From contig OZ252050.1 in NCBI GenBank assembly GCA_965247975.1, forward strand, positions 1,922,001-1,986,000: a stretch of 64,000 nucleotides of DNA, given 5' to 3'. Every line of letters starts with the position of its first letter. Position 1 is the stretch's first letter. Positions 27,231-35,636 of the stretch are shown piece after piece. The position numbers and the translations under genes are program-made. The stretch comes from Taishania sp965247975. GTDB taxonomy: Bacteria; Bacteroidota; Bacteroidia; Flavobacteriales_D; Crocinitomicaceae. Under the pieces are notes generated by a model. The model had not been told where the DNA came from, ran no database searches, and saw only the letters and a list, made by a program, of their open reading frames with translations.

Positions 27231-28003
27231 ACGAGTAAGGTTTTAGATTCTTTAATAATGCGAATGAATTCTGCTGTGAGGTTATCAGCCTGCATGTGTT
27301 GTTTAAAATTTGCCATCGTGTCGTTGAAAAGCAATTCTCCTTTGTGAATAATAGCCAAATCATCGCACAACAAATCCACTTCGCTCATGATATGACTTGA
27401 AAAGATGACCGTTTTTCCTTCATTTTTACAATCGCGAATCAGCGTGATGATGTTTTCTGAGGTAATGACATCCAAACCACTTGTTGGTTCATCGAAGACG
27501 ATGACTTCTGGATCGTGAATCATGGTTCTGCAAATGGACACTTTTTGCTTCATTCCTGTACTCAACTTTCCAATGCGTTTATTGGCAAAGTCATTCATTT
27601 CGAGCAAGGTAAAAAGCTTTTCTTTTCTGTTTTTCAAGTCGTTTTTATCCACGCCATACAAGGTGCCGAAATAATCAACCAATTCGTTTGGAGTTAGCCG
27701 CGCATACAAACCCGTTGAACCCGTCAAAAAACCGATTTTTTTTCGCGCTTCTTGCGGATGATTCACAGCATCGATGCCTGCAATGGTGATCGTTCCCGAC
27801 GTTGGTTTGAAAATCGTGGAAATCATGCGCAGCGTGGTTGTTTTTCCAGCTCCGTTCGGACCAAGTAAGGAAAAAACCCTTCCCGGCTGACAATTCAACG
27901 AAATGGAATTGACCGCAACGGCTTTATCCTTGGTGGTGTTGAACTCTTTTTTTTGCTGCTTGCTGAGCTCAAATTCTTTGTAGAGGTCTTTAATTTCTAT
28001 CAT
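27227..28003 (-). CDS. ABC transporter ATP-binding protein (NatA-like)
   Basis: From the ATG at 28003 (MIEIKDLYKEF) the protein has 258 residues; the frame is open to 28102 but those 33 codons do not resemble the family. It has Walker A GPNGAGKTTT, signature LSTGMKQKV, Walker B VIVFDEPTSGLD and the H-loop FSSHIMSEV. NatA-like ATPases drive export of sodium, drugs or lipids with an ABC-2 permease. The downstream permease overlaps it by 4 nt but is frameshifted, so the exporter may be inactive if that frameshift is genuine. Confidence 0.93.
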   Translation of the reverse strand: MIEIKDLYKEFELSKQQKKEFNTTKDKAVAVNSISLNCQPGRVFSLLGPNGAGKTTTLRMISTIFKPTSGTITIAGIDAVNHPQEARKKIGFLTGSTGLYARLTPNELVDYFGTLYGVDKNDLKNRKEKLFTLLEMNDFANKRIGKLSTGMKQKVSICRTMIHDPEVIVFDEPTSGLDVITSENIITLIRDCKNEGKTVIFSSHIMSEVDLLCDDLAIIHKGELLFNDTMANFKQHMQADNLTAEFIRIIKESKTLLV

Positions 28004-28260
28004 ACGACCAAAGTACATTTTTTCACGTGGTTGTGAAAGAAATTTTTTTGGGTTTTGAAATTTTACGGTTGAAAGGTAAAATAGCTTGATGTTGGAGGGC
28101 AAAGGGGATAGATAAGAAGTGAGGGGATTTCGGTATCTTGATTAAAAAATATTGATTTTAGCTGTTTGTTACGCATTATGACAGTTATCAAATTGGGCTG
28201 TTGACTTATTGGATTTGGTTGTTCTGCCCTTACCTTTTATTTGATGACATAAAATATATT

Positions 28261-28659
28261 TCATGGATCAATTATTACAGGAAACCAAATTCTTTCTCGA
28301 ATTGTTCCATTTCTATCACATGCAGGTGTCCAGTTTGGCATCGATTTAAAAGGAGCTGCATTTTTACTCAGAATACTTTCTTTTTTCCTGTTTGTAAAGT
28401 CAACACTCGTTAGACTTCCATCTTTCTCTACCCAAAAAGTAATGAAAAGTGTCCCAAAATCAAATTTAGTCGAATCAATATCTTGATAATCAAAATTATG
28501 CTGAATGAATTTTGATAGTTCTAAAGATCCTCCAGGAAATTCCGCAGGACAATTAACAAATTCGATTATTGAATCTTGCGCACTCTGTTCAGTTTGACAA
28601 TAAACAACTCCTGAATTTATGATTGTTATAATGAATAACAATTTTATCATAGTCTGCAA
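28261..28659 (-). CDS. TonB C-terminal-domain-like exported protein
   Basis: A 132-residue protein with a signal peptide (about 1-21, ending VVYCQ; an ATG at 28650 is an equally good start). The mature part follows the TonB C-terminal pattern: CPAEFPGGSLELSKFIQHN, then LFITFWVEKDGSLTSVDF, and MPNWTPACDRNG. It lacks the transmembrane anchor and proline linker of true TonB, so it is one of the free-standing TonB-C-like secreted proteins frequent in Bacteroidota. No operon partner is evident. Confidence 0.75.
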   Translation of the reverse strand: MQTMIKLLFIITIINSGVVYCQTEQSAQDSIIEFVNCPAEFPGGSLELSKFIQHNFDYQDIDSTKFDFGTLFITFWVEKDGSLTSVDFTNRKKESILSKNAAPFKSMPNWTPACDRNGTIRERIWFPVIIDP

Positions 28660-28796
28660 TGCTCAATTATTGTTCCAATTCGTTAATTATCAAGGTTGAT
28701 AAATTGGCGAATACCTAGTCAAATTTTTATTACGTTTTTGCGGATTCAGCATTACGCATCGCTTCCTTCCCTTGATGTTATTAAATTCTTACTCTT

Positions 28797-29054
28797 TTAA
28801 TCATAGTGATATCTGCACTTAGCAATTAAAATCTCATCATCTTTGACTTGATAAATTAATCGATGTTCATCATCAATTCTTCGAGACCAAAATCCTGAAT
28901 ATTTGTATTTGAGCGGTTCAGGTTTTCCTATACCATGAAAAGGAGTTCTCGAAATGTCTTTTAGCAATTCGTTTATGCGTTTCAATTTCTTTTTGTCCGT
29001 CTTCTGCCAGTACAAATAATCCTCCCAGGATTCATCGACAAAGATGAACTTCAT
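28797..29054 (-). CDS. yoeB: Txe/YoeB-family toxin
   Basis: An 85-residue ribosome-dependent mRNA interferase of the RelE fold. The sequence is close to classic YoeB: WEDYLYWQKTDKKKLKRIN at the N-terminus, GIGKPEPLKYKYSGFWSRRID in the centre, and HRLIYQVKDDEI followed by the C-terminal CRYHYD. The catalytic set expected in YoeB (Glu46-like, Arg65-like, His83-like) has matching residues. It follows the antitoxin with a 4-nt overlap. Confidence 0.96.
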   Translation of the reverse strand: MKFIFVDESWEDYLYWQKTDKKKLKRINELLKDISRTPFHGIGKPEPLKYKYSGFWSRRIDDEHRLIYQVKDDEILIAKCRYHYD

Positions 29055-29305
29055 TCTTCCAGAAGATTTTTGCTGCTTGAATTTCCGGATTTTAATTTAT
29101 CAATGGCAGCATCTAGTCTTTTTTCATTTTGCATTGAAGAAAGTTCATGCTGAGTTGCACACAACGAATTATATTCTGCCAAAGACATAATTACAACGCC
29201 GTTGTCTTTACCTCGATTGATTATTAAAGTTTCAAAGTTCTGTGTGACTTTGTCAAAGTATCTTTTGATGTCTTTTCTAAAATCTGAAATGGAGGTTGTG
29301 AGCAT
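29051..29305 (-). CDS. yefM: YefM/Phd-family antitoxin
   Basis: An 84-residue antitoxin. The N-terminal half (SISDFRKDIKRYFDKV, LIINRGKDNGVVIMSLAEYNSL) is the YefM/Phd DNA-binding dimer domain; the C-terminal half is a charged, likely disordered toxin-binding tail. Antitoxin precedes toxin with ATGA overlap, as is standard. The start at 29305 is preceded by a promoter overlapped by three TGTACA-like hexamers, so autoregulation is very likely. Confidence 0.95.
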   Translation of the reverse strand: MLTTSISDFRKDIKRYFDKVTQNFETLIINRGKDNGVVIMSLAEYNSLCATQHELSSMQNEKRLDAAIDKLKSGNSSSKNLLEE

Positions 29306-29321
29306 GATGTTGAATTTGATT

Positions 29322-29351
29322 TGTACTTAATTACGTACAAATATATGTACA
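29322..29351 (-). promoter_or_regulatory. Autoregulatory operator and promoter of yefM-yoeB
   Basis: Three TGTACA-type hexamers lie at 29322-29327 (TGTACT), 29334-29339 (CGTACA) and 29346-29351 (TGTACA), with centres exactly 12 bp apart. On the minus strand the -7 box TATATTTG occupies 29338-29345, between and partly over the hexamers, with a TTG about 20 nt further upstream. Paired TGTACA motifs at 12-bp spacing are the known YefM operator pattern in E. coli. Confidence 0.8.
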
Positions 29352-29386
29352 TAAAATGACGTGTCCAAAATTATTTTGAGTAGGGG

Positions 29387-30166
29387 TTATAAGTGGGTAT
29401 TTGAATTAGTTAAATATGCTCCTTCAATAATGGTATGGATGCTCGGATATTCTTCTTTCATGTGTGTTAAGAAGATGCTATCAATAACTTCGCTTAAGGA
29501 TAGGTTTATTTTGACAAAACCTGCTTCCTCCATTCCTCCATACCACACTTCATTATTAGTATCATAAAAGATATAACTACCACAATAATCTTCATACATT
29601 ATCCTTAGTTCATCGTTTGGAAAGTTGTTGTCCAAATCATTCAAGTGTTGCATTTCCAATTTAAATGAACCATTTTTCTTAGCCAAATTTTCGTTTCCTA
29701 ATTTCCACATTTGAGCCCCGTCCAGATAATAACTAAATTTTATTGTGCCAAATTTCATTAGGTTTAGCAACTCCGTAGGATAGTGATCTGGATTGTACAT
29801 TTTTTGTTCCAAATCAATCACCCAATTAGAGCTTTCTTTCTCTGGGTCAATAAAACGAATATATGCACCACCTTTCTCTGTTCCTTCATAATCTCTATTG
29901 TTCTTACCTCTTTCCACTACAACAAGTTTAAATTCGAGTTCAGAAAGTCTATTGATAAATTTTTTTAAGATTTCCGAATTAACCGCTTTTGTGAATTTTG
30001 TATAATAATCCTTACTTTGATGGAAGAATGTTAAAGTCTTAGGGTCAATTAAGTCTAGTATAGATTGATCCAATTCATTAAGCTCATAACCACTAGGAAT
30101 GTTATATACTTTAGTATCTTCAAATTGAGGGTCAAGGCTTTCATGATTTTCTATTTTAATTTCCAT
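29387..30166 (-). CDS. Hypothetical protein
   Basis: A 259-residue soluble, acidic protein without signal peptide or membrane segments. I do not recognise a family with confidence. Its mix of aromatic and acidic residues and the late segment MYEDYCGSYIFYDTNNEVWYGGMEEAGFVKI recall SMI1/KNR4-type or immunity-like proteins, but this is a loose resemblance. It lies upstream of, and in the same direction as, the yefM-yoeB pair, separated by the operator. Confidence 0.6.
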   Translation of the reverse strand: MEIKIENHESLDPQFEDTKVYNIPSGYELNELDQSILDLIDPKTLTFFHQSKDYYTKFTKAVNSEILKKFINRLSELEFKLVVVERGKNNRDYEGTEKGGAYIRFIDPEKESSNWVIDLEQKMYNPDHYPTELLNLMKFGTIKFSYYLDGAQMWKLGNENLAKKNGSFKLEMQHLNDLDNNFPNDELRIMYEDYCGSYIFYDTNNEVWYGGMEEAGFVKINLSLSEVIDSIFLTHMKEEYPSIHTIIEGAYLTNSNTHL

Positions 30167-30366
30167 GATGCTATTCTGAGTGGAGTTAAAAAAATGATAA
30201 TTGTCAAGCGTTTAAAATTCAATGTTTTTCTGCTAAAATGAATTTCCTGTTAGCATTGAAAGTCAGTTTTTCTTGAATATTGGGCACATTAATTCTAAAA
30301 ATTCTCTAAACACATTGCGCGCAGTGACTTTACTTGTCCAAGTATTTATTCCGCAATCACTTAACC

Positions 30367-31332
30367 TCAACTTTTAGTCACTTTCGCAAATTCACTAATA
30401 ATCAATTCCGCCAATTCCGAACCAATGCGATCTTGTGCTTCCACGGTTGCTGCGCCTATGTGTGGCGTACACGCAATTTTTTCGTGATTGAGCAATGCTT
30501 GCATAGGGTTTGGTTCGTTTTCGTACACGTCTAATGCGCACGCTGCCACTTTTCCAGCATTGAGTGCTTCCAACAAATCGAATTCATTGATCACACCACC
30601 GCGCGCTGCATTCACGATGCGCACACCATCTTTCATTTTTGCAAATTCCTTAGAAGTAAACACCGCCGATCCATTGGCTTGTTTTGGAACGTGAATCGAA
30701 ATGTAATCACATGTTGGAAGAATTTCATCCAAATTGGTAACAGGTGTAATTGTTACATTACATTCATTATCGTTTCCAATGAGTACCTTAATTTGAATAG
30801 GGGAGTTGGAGTGGTCAACCGCCAACACATTCATTCCGCAACCCAAGGCATAGGATGCAACGCTTTGACCAATGCGCCCGAAACCAATAATTCCCAGGGT
30901 TTTTCCTCTTAGTTCAACACCTTTCGCGTATTTTTTCTTCAAGGATTCAAAGTTGGAGTCGTTTAGATTTTTAAAGGAATCATTTAAATACCTCGAAATG
31001 CTAAAAAGTTTACCCATCACAAGCTCTGCAACGGATTGAGAGGATGCTGCAGGAGTATTAATAACCGTTAGGCCTTTTTCACGAGCATAAGCCACATCGA
31101 TGTTATCCATTCCAACACCTCCACGACCAATCAATTTCAAGCCTGGGCAAGCATCAATCACTTCTTTTCGCACGGTGGTAGCACTTCTCACCAACACGAT
31201 TTCAATGTTTTGTTCGTTTATGGCTTGAATTAAATCTTCTTGATTTACTTTTTCTGTGATTACAGTGAATCCAGCTTCTTCAAGCAATTGTTTGCCTAAG
31301 GAAGAAATACCGTCGTTTGCTAAAATTTTCAT
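30367..31332 (-). CDS. serA: D-3-phosphoglycerate dehydrogenase SerA
   Basis: A 321-residue NAD-dependent D-isomer 2-hydroxyacid dehydrogenase making 3-phosphohydroxypyruvate, the first step of serine synthesis. It shows VRSATTVRKEV (about 52), the Rossmann motif GKTLGIIGFGRIGQ (about 143), catalytic Arg in NAARGGVI (about 237), Glu in the ENEP region and catalytic His in PHIGAAT (about 287). It is the short form lacking ACT and serine-feedback domains. It is 6 bp downstream of serC, forming a serine operon. Confidence 0.95.
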   Translation of the reverse strand: MKILANDGISSLGKQLLEEAGFTVITEKVNQEDLIQAINEQNIEIVLVRSATTVRKEVIDACPGLKLIGRGGVGMDNIDVAYAREKGLTVINTPAASSQSVAELVMGKLFSISRYLNDSFKNLNDSNFESLKKKYAKGVELRGKTLGIIGFGRIGQSVASYALGCGMNVLAVDHSNSPIQIKVLIGNDNECNVTITPVTNLDEILPTCDYISIHVPKQANGSAVFTSKEFAKMKDGVRIVNAARGGVINEFDLLEALNAGKVAACALDVYENEPNPMQALLNHEKIACTPHIGAATVEAQDRIGSELAELIISEFAKVTKS

Positions 31333-31338
31333 ATTCTT

Positions 31339-32403
31339 TTACCCTTTTTTGTTCGCAAAATCTTTCATAACATCCACAAGCACTTGCACACTTTCAAGAG
31401 GCAAAGCATTGTACAACGAAGCTCTGTAACCGCCTGTTGATCGATGTCCTTTGAGTCCAACGATTCCCGCTTCATTCCATAAAGCATTGAATTCGTCGGA
31501 AAGTGATTCGTCATTCAATGTAAACGTCACGTTCATTTTTGAGCGACTAGTTGCTTCAACCGAGCCATTGAATAGTGGATTTGCATCTATTTCTGCATAA
31601 AGCAAGGCCGCTTTCGCATCGTTTCTGAGTTCAGCTGCTTTCACACCACCGTTCGCAATAAGATGTCTAAGGTTGAGCATCGAAACATATACGGAGAATA
31701 CAGGCGGAGTATTGAGCATGGATTCTTTCTCGTGCTGTTTTGCTAAATCAAAATAGCTTGGCATAAACTTGGAAGTTGATTTACCAAGTACACTTTCTTT
31801 CACAATGTAAATGGTAGCTCCTGCTGGACCTAGATTTTTTTGTGCTCCTGCGTATATGAGGTCAAAATCGGCAACGTTAATTACTTTCGAAAAAATATCT
31901 GATGACATGTCGCAAACGAGTGGAAGATTCGTTTTGGGCGTTTCATGAAATTGTGTTCCGTAAATGGTATTATTGGAAGTATAATGTAAGTAATCTAAAT
32001 CACTCGGAATTTCGAAATTCGTTGGGATGTAAGAGAATTTTTTATCTTCTGAAGAAGCAATTACTTGCACATCACAACCAATAAGTTTCGCTTCTTTAAT
32101 TGCTCCACTTGCCCATGTTCCTGTGTTGATGTAGGCTGCTTTGCCACTTCTCATCATGTTTATGGCAGCAATTGTGAATCCAAGAGTCGCTCCACCTTGT
32201 AAGAAAAGCACCGTATATCCTTCTGGAACGTTTAATGCTTTTTTTACGAGATCACACGCTTCTTCCATGACAGCTACAAAATCTTTGTGTCTGTGAGAAA
32301 CTTCAAGAATTGATAGTCCATTAAAATCGAGGACACCTTTAGCCGCTTCTTGGAATACCGACTGAGGAAGGATGCATGGTCCAGCTCCAAAATTATGTTT
32401 CAT
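31339..32403 (-). CDS. serC: Phosphoserine aminotransferase SerC
   Basis: A 354-residue class V PLP aminotransferase converting 3-phosphohydroxypyruvate to phosphoserine (and probably serving pyridoxine synthesis). The start NFGAGPCILPQSV, VLFLQGGATLGF (about 66), the PLP lysine in YAGAQKNLGPAG (about 190) and HRSTGGYRASLYNALP at the end are diagnostic. It precedes serA in the same operon. The serB phosphatase is not in the window. Confidence 0.97.
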   Translation of the reverse strand: MKHNFGAGPCILPQSVFQEAAKGVLDFNGLSILEVSHRHKDFVAVMEEACDLVKKALNVPEGYTVLFLQGGATLGFTIAAINMMRSGKAAYINTGTWASGAIKEAKLIGCDVQVIASSEDKKFSYIPTNFEIPSDLDYLHYTSNNTIYGTQFHETPKTNLPLVCDMSSDIFSKVINVADFDLIYAGAQKNLGPAGATIYIVKESVLGKSTSKFMPSYFDLAKQHEKESMLNTPPVFSVYVSMLNLRHLIANGGVKAAELRNDAKAALLYAEIDANPLFNGSVEATSRSKMNVTFTLNDESLSDEFNALWNEAGIVGLKGHRSTGGYRASLYNALPLESVQVLVDVMKDFANKKG

Positions 32404-32482
32404 GATTTCAAAAATTAGTTTTGTTAATGCAAAGTTGAATAAATTTTAAGGATAAAAAAGATTTTTGAATTAAAATTAGGTC

Positions 32483-32512
32483 AAAAAAAATCCCCCAAGT
32501 TTTGGAGGATTT
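32483..32512 (-). terminator. Rho-independent terminator of the THX gene
   Basis: On the minus strand AATCCTCCAA-AAC-TTGGGGGATT forms a 10-bp stem with one wobble, followed by eight T. Confidence 0.9.
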
Positions 32513-32516
32513 GAAA

Positions 32517-32774
32517 TTACTTTTCTTCTTTTTTTGTTGTCGTCTTTTTAGCAGTTGCCGTTTTTGTCGCTGGTTTTTTCTCAGCGGCTTCTTTCTTTGT
32601 AGCAGCCACTTTTTTCTCGCTAGCTACTTTTGCAACAGATGGAGCTTTTTCAGCTACTTTTTTTTCTTTTTTTACTGAAGTAATTGCTGGTTTGTTTTCG
32701 TTTCTCTTACGAGTTACTCCATAACTACCTCTTGCTCTTTTTCCTTTCGCAGTTTTTTGATCGCCTCTTCCCAT
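32517..32774 (-). CDS. 30S ribosomal protein THX (bTHX) with Lys/Ala-rich tail
   Basis: An 85-residue basic protein. Residues 1-24 (MGRGDQKTAKGKRARGSYGV) match the THX family, a small basic peptide in the head of the 30S subunit. The remaining about 60 residues are a low-complexity Lys/Ala/Thr/Glu tail like histone H1 tails; such extensions occur in Bacteroidota THX proteins. It is monocistronic, with a TATATTTG box upstream and a strong terminator 5 bp after the stop. Confidence 0.88.
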   Translation of the reverse strand: MGRGDQKTAKGKRARGSYGVTRKRNENKPAITSVKKEKKVAEKAPSVAKVASEKKVAATKKEAAEKKPATKTATAKKTTTKKEEK

Positions 32775-32811
32775 TTTTATCCTATATTATAGTTCGTAAT
32801 TGGTTCAGATA

Positions 32812-32819
32812 CAAATATA
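32812..32819 (-). promoter_or_regulatory. Bacteroidota -7 box for the THX gene
   Basis: TATATTTG on the minus strand. It directly abuts the stop codon of the upstream methyltransferase gene at 32820 and lies 37 nt before the ATG. Confidence 0.6.
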
Positions 32820-33497
32820 TTAATCTTTTTGAAATAATCGCCTTTCAATTTCAGGAACAACCAAATGACCTCTAGGGATAATTTTTTCGCACCATTTTAT
32901 CTTTAGTTTAATGATTTCTTCTTCAGATAGTTTCCATTGAGCGTCTGATTTTTCTAGTCGTGCTCTTAACGAATGAAGAATAATTGCTGTTGAAACCGAA
33001 ACATTTAAACTTTCGGTAAATCCACACATTGGAATCGTTAAAAATCCATCGGCTTGGTTTTGGATAAATTTTGAAACACCTTCTTTTTCTGTTCCGAAAA
33101 CAATCGCCATCGGTTGATCGATTGGCAGCGTATCTGGAGAGAATTGATTTTCGTGAGGCGAAGTAACGATAATACGATAACCTTGTTCCTTTAGTCCTGC
33201 TATGCACGGCAAGCTCGGATTTGTTTGATCATTGTAATTATGCATGTCAACCCATCTGCCTGCGCCTCTTGCAATGTCTCGTTGAATTTTATACTTGTTA
33301 TTCTTTTCGATCAAATGAAGATTTTGTATTCCGAAACTTTCGCATGAACGAAGAATAGCCGATGCGTTATGCTCTTGGTATATATTCTCTAAAACAATAG
33401 TAACATGGTTCGTGCGCAATGGCGCAATTTGATTGAATAGGTCTACTTTGCTTGGTGTAATAATTTTATAAAGTTCGTCGAGTAACAATTGTGACAT
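32820..33497 (-). CDS. trmH: SpoU/TrmH-family RNA 2'-O-methyltransferase
   Basis: From the ATG at 33497 (MSQLLLDELY) the protein has 225 residues; an upstream in-frame start at 33521 adds eight less likely residues. It is a SPOUT methyltransferase: motif 1 NVYQEHNASAILRSCESFGI-like (NIYQEHNASAILRSCE, about 44), motif 2 AIVFGTEKEGVS (about 131) and motif 3 IPMCGFTESLNVSVSTAI (about 154), which forms the trefoil knot. The closest match is TrmH (tRNA Gm18 methylation), but substrate specificity is uncertain within SpoU. Confidence 0.88.
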   Translation of the reverse strand: MSQLLLDELYKIITPSKVDLFNQIAPLRTNHVTIVLENIYQEHNASAILRSCESFGIQNLHLIEKNNKYKIQRDIARGAGRWVDMHNYNDQTNPSLPCIAGLKEQGYRIIVTSPHENQFSPDTLPIDQPMAIVFGTEKEGVSKFIQNQADGFLTIPMCGFTESLNVSVSTAIILHSLRARLEKSDAQWKLSEEEIIKLKIKWCEKIIPRGHLVVPEIERRLFQKD

Positions 33498-33571
33498 CAC
33501 GCCAAAGAATAATGTGAACAAAAAAGGGAAACCAATAAATGATTTCCCTCAATTAGTTGTGACAATGTTAA

Positions 33572-33844
33572 TTAGTTAACTTTGTCAGAAAGCTCTGAAC
33601 CTGCTTTGAAACGTACAACGTTTTTCGCTGCAATTTTAATTTCTTTACCAGTTTGTGGGTTACGTCCTGTTCTTGCAGCTCTGTTTGAAACTGAAAAAGA
33701 TCCGAATCCAACTAAAGAAATTCTATCTCCTTTTTTCAAGGCTCCAGCTGTTGCTCCAACGAATGCGTCTAATGCTCTTTTTGCGTCTGCTTTTGTTAAC
33801 CCAGACTCTGATGCCATTGCATCAATTAATTCTGCTTTGTTCAT
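33572..33844 (-). CDS. hup: HU-family DNA-binding protein
   Basis: A 90-residue histone-like nucleoid protein that bends DNA as a dimer. It has the canonical start MNKAELIDAMA, the VGFGSFSV motif and the beta-arm segment RTGRNPQTGKEIKIAA with the intercalating proline. It stands alone with a good promoter upstream (TTG-N19-TATATTTG). Confidence 0.98.
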   Translation of the reverse strand: MNKAELIDAMASESGLTKADAKRALDAFVGATAGALKKGDRISLVGFGSFSVSNRAARTGRNPQTGKEIKIAAKNVVRFKAGSELSDKVN

Positions 33845-33887
33845 AGTTTTTTGGTTTTTATTTGAACGTTATTAATATTTACTTGAG

Positions 33888-33917
33888 CAAATATATCTTA
33901 ATATCAATGCAGGACAA
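33888..33917 (-). promoter_or_regulatory. Promoter of the HU gene
   Basis: On the minus strand TTG (33915-33917), 19 nt spacer, then TATATTTG (33888-33895) is a full Bacteroidota promoter. Upstream, near 33941-33976, TTTTGTTGATAAA occurs twice about 20 bp apart. Confidence 0.7.
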
Positions 33918-34050
33918 GGTTTCGGAGTACAAAAAATAATATTTTGTTGATAAAACTAGTGTTTTGTTGATAAAGTGCCCGTTTTTACTGGGTATTCATA
34001 GCTTTTAAGTATCAAATTGGTCTTTTTGCTCGCTAGGATTTATCAATTTA

Positions 34051-34449
34051 TTAATTGAATCGTCGCAAATTTACCACCAAATCATTCCCTAGCTGATTAA
34101 TTTGAATTTTAAACATTAAGGCGTTTAGAACATAAAGAGATTTAAACTAATAACCCAATGTAATTATTCAACTATGGATTTGAATTTCTAGTTACGTAGT
34201 CGTTGTAAAATTAAGGACCAACCTTGCGGTTTTTTAAGATCTGCATGAAAAATACTTGTAGCATTTCGCGCATCGAATATCTTTCTCACAACGCCGCTGG
34301 CGTTCTTAATGATCTCGCATGAAGCATCGAGACAAGTCAATCAAATACCCTTATTTTCCTTCACTTCTTAATGTTTTAATTAATCAGTTGATTATCAATT
34401 GTTTTGACCGTAACTACTTGATACATGTGGTAAGTAAGCGACGAGTCAA
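34051..34449. repeat. Dispersed 0.4-kb noncoding repeat, copy B
   Basis: Homologous to 18030-18417: about 188 bp at roughly 95% identity, then a divergent centre with only the AACGCCGCTGGCG hairpin conserved, then about 110 bp of similar sequence ending GACGAGTCAA. It stops 5 bp before the stop codon of the lipase gene and fills most of the gap between that gene and hup. The rest of the gap (33918-34050) holds only AT-rich sequence. Confidence 0.85.
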
Positions 34450-34454
34450 ATTTA

Positions 34455-35636
34455 TTATTTTGACTTGGACCAACCATAATAAAAGAAGGGGAAGCTATCA
34501 TCTAAATCTGGACACAACTTTTTTTCTTCTTTGGTAAGATAGATATAAAACGTTTGTGTGTACCAAGGTGGATTATGATGATATACTTCAAATGGAATTT
34601 TGAAAATGTTCTTTTTAAAAAGGGAATTATCAATGCGTTGATCTTTGATGTTTTTTGTCAATTGATTTTTTCCAATTAATCGTCGATGGGGAATGTTCAA
34701 TAGAATACTATAATCTTCTAAGATATAATTTCGTTTTCCAAATGAGGCATATCCTGGAGTCCACAATATGGTAAATGGATCCAAATTAAATTCATAGCGA
34801 TCGATTTTAGATTTTATGCCGTTATCAATAGACGAAACAAATTTCTTGTTGCCTATCGAATTGGGTGCGGCAAAAACCGGTATTTGTTCCACGGAATAAC
34901 CTATTTTGGAAAGCTGAATCCCACTTAAAATAGCCATTGATCCTCCCAAACTGTGACCTGTCACCCAAATAGGTTTCGATTTGGCTTTGATCTGATCTAA
35001 GTATGATTCTAAAATCGGCTGAATTAATTCGATACTTGCATTGAATCCTTTGTGAATTCGACCTTTGTCAAATAGCTCGCATTTGGATGTTTTTAGCGCA
35101 TTAAAATCTGTGCCAATCCATTCTCCAAGAGCGTTTTGTTCCATCATGTCAGTTCCTCGATATACAATAATGACATATTTCGATGTAGAGATGACAACTA
35201 ATTCAGGATCGAGCCCAATTTTTTTTTCCTTTTTGGCTACATTTTTTAAATAACGCGAAGCAAACAAATATTTAAATGTAACTGAATCTTCTTTTGGGAA
35301 CATGTGCTGAAAACGTTTTGAAAATGCTTTTTCAAAATCTGATTCTTGTAAAATTGGATTCTTTTTTAGCCAAGCGGTTGAAGGAATGCTATCAATTGGT
35401 TTGCGTTCATTATGAAAAAAGCGAAACATATAATCCAAGCGCTCGGGATACATTGTTTCACTCAATTTAGCCAAGATGTATAGATTAAATATATTGTTCT
35501 TGCCTAATTCTGGTTGGAAATTTTTCATGCATCCAATCTCTCGTTGGGTTGGAGTGAATTGAATGAATTGATTTACATCAACTTGTGAGAAGATGTTAGT
35601 CGAAATAAGAATACATAAAAGGAGTAACCTTTTCAT
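34455..35636 (-). CDS. Secreted class 3 lipase-like protein
   Basis: A 393-residue alpha/beta hydrolase with a signal peptide (1-17, ending NIFSQ). The nucleophile elbow is VTGHSLGGSMA (about 226), preceded by VIVYRGTD and RIHKGFNAS as in lipase_3 family proteins; PVFAAPNSIGNKKF follows. It probably hydrolyses a lipid or ester outside the inner membrane. Its ATG overlaps the ffh stop by one base (TAATG), so it may be translated by re-initiation after ffh. Repeat copy B lies just past its stop. Confidence 0.87.
   Translation of the reverse strand: MKRLLLLCILISTNIFSQVDVNQFIQFTPTQREIGCMKNFQPELGKNNIFNLYILAKLSETMYPERLDYMFRFFHNERKPIDSIPSTAWLKKNPILQESDFEKAFSKRFQHMFPKEDSVTFKYLFASRYLKNVAKKEKKIGLDPELVVISTSKYVIIVYRGTDMMEQNALGEWIGTDFNALKTSKCELFDKGRIHKGFNASIELIQPILESYLDQIKAKSKPIWVTGHSLGGSMAILSGIQLSKIGYSVEQIPVFAAPNSIGNKKFVSSIDNGIKSKIDRYEFNLDPFTILWTPGYASFGKRNYILEDYSILLNIPHRRLIGKNQLTKNIKDQRIDNSLFKKNIFKIPFEVYHHNPPWYTQTFYIYLTKEEKKLCPDLDDSFPFFYYGWSKSK

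Noticed and set aside
28004..28102. Longer start of the ABC ATPase
   Set aside because: The family normally starts at the MIEIKDL strand; the extra residues have no counterpart.
18030..34449. The two 0.4-kb repeats as integron attC sites
   Set aside because: They lack the TAAC/GTTA core pairing seen at 54-56 kb and do not follow small cassette genes.
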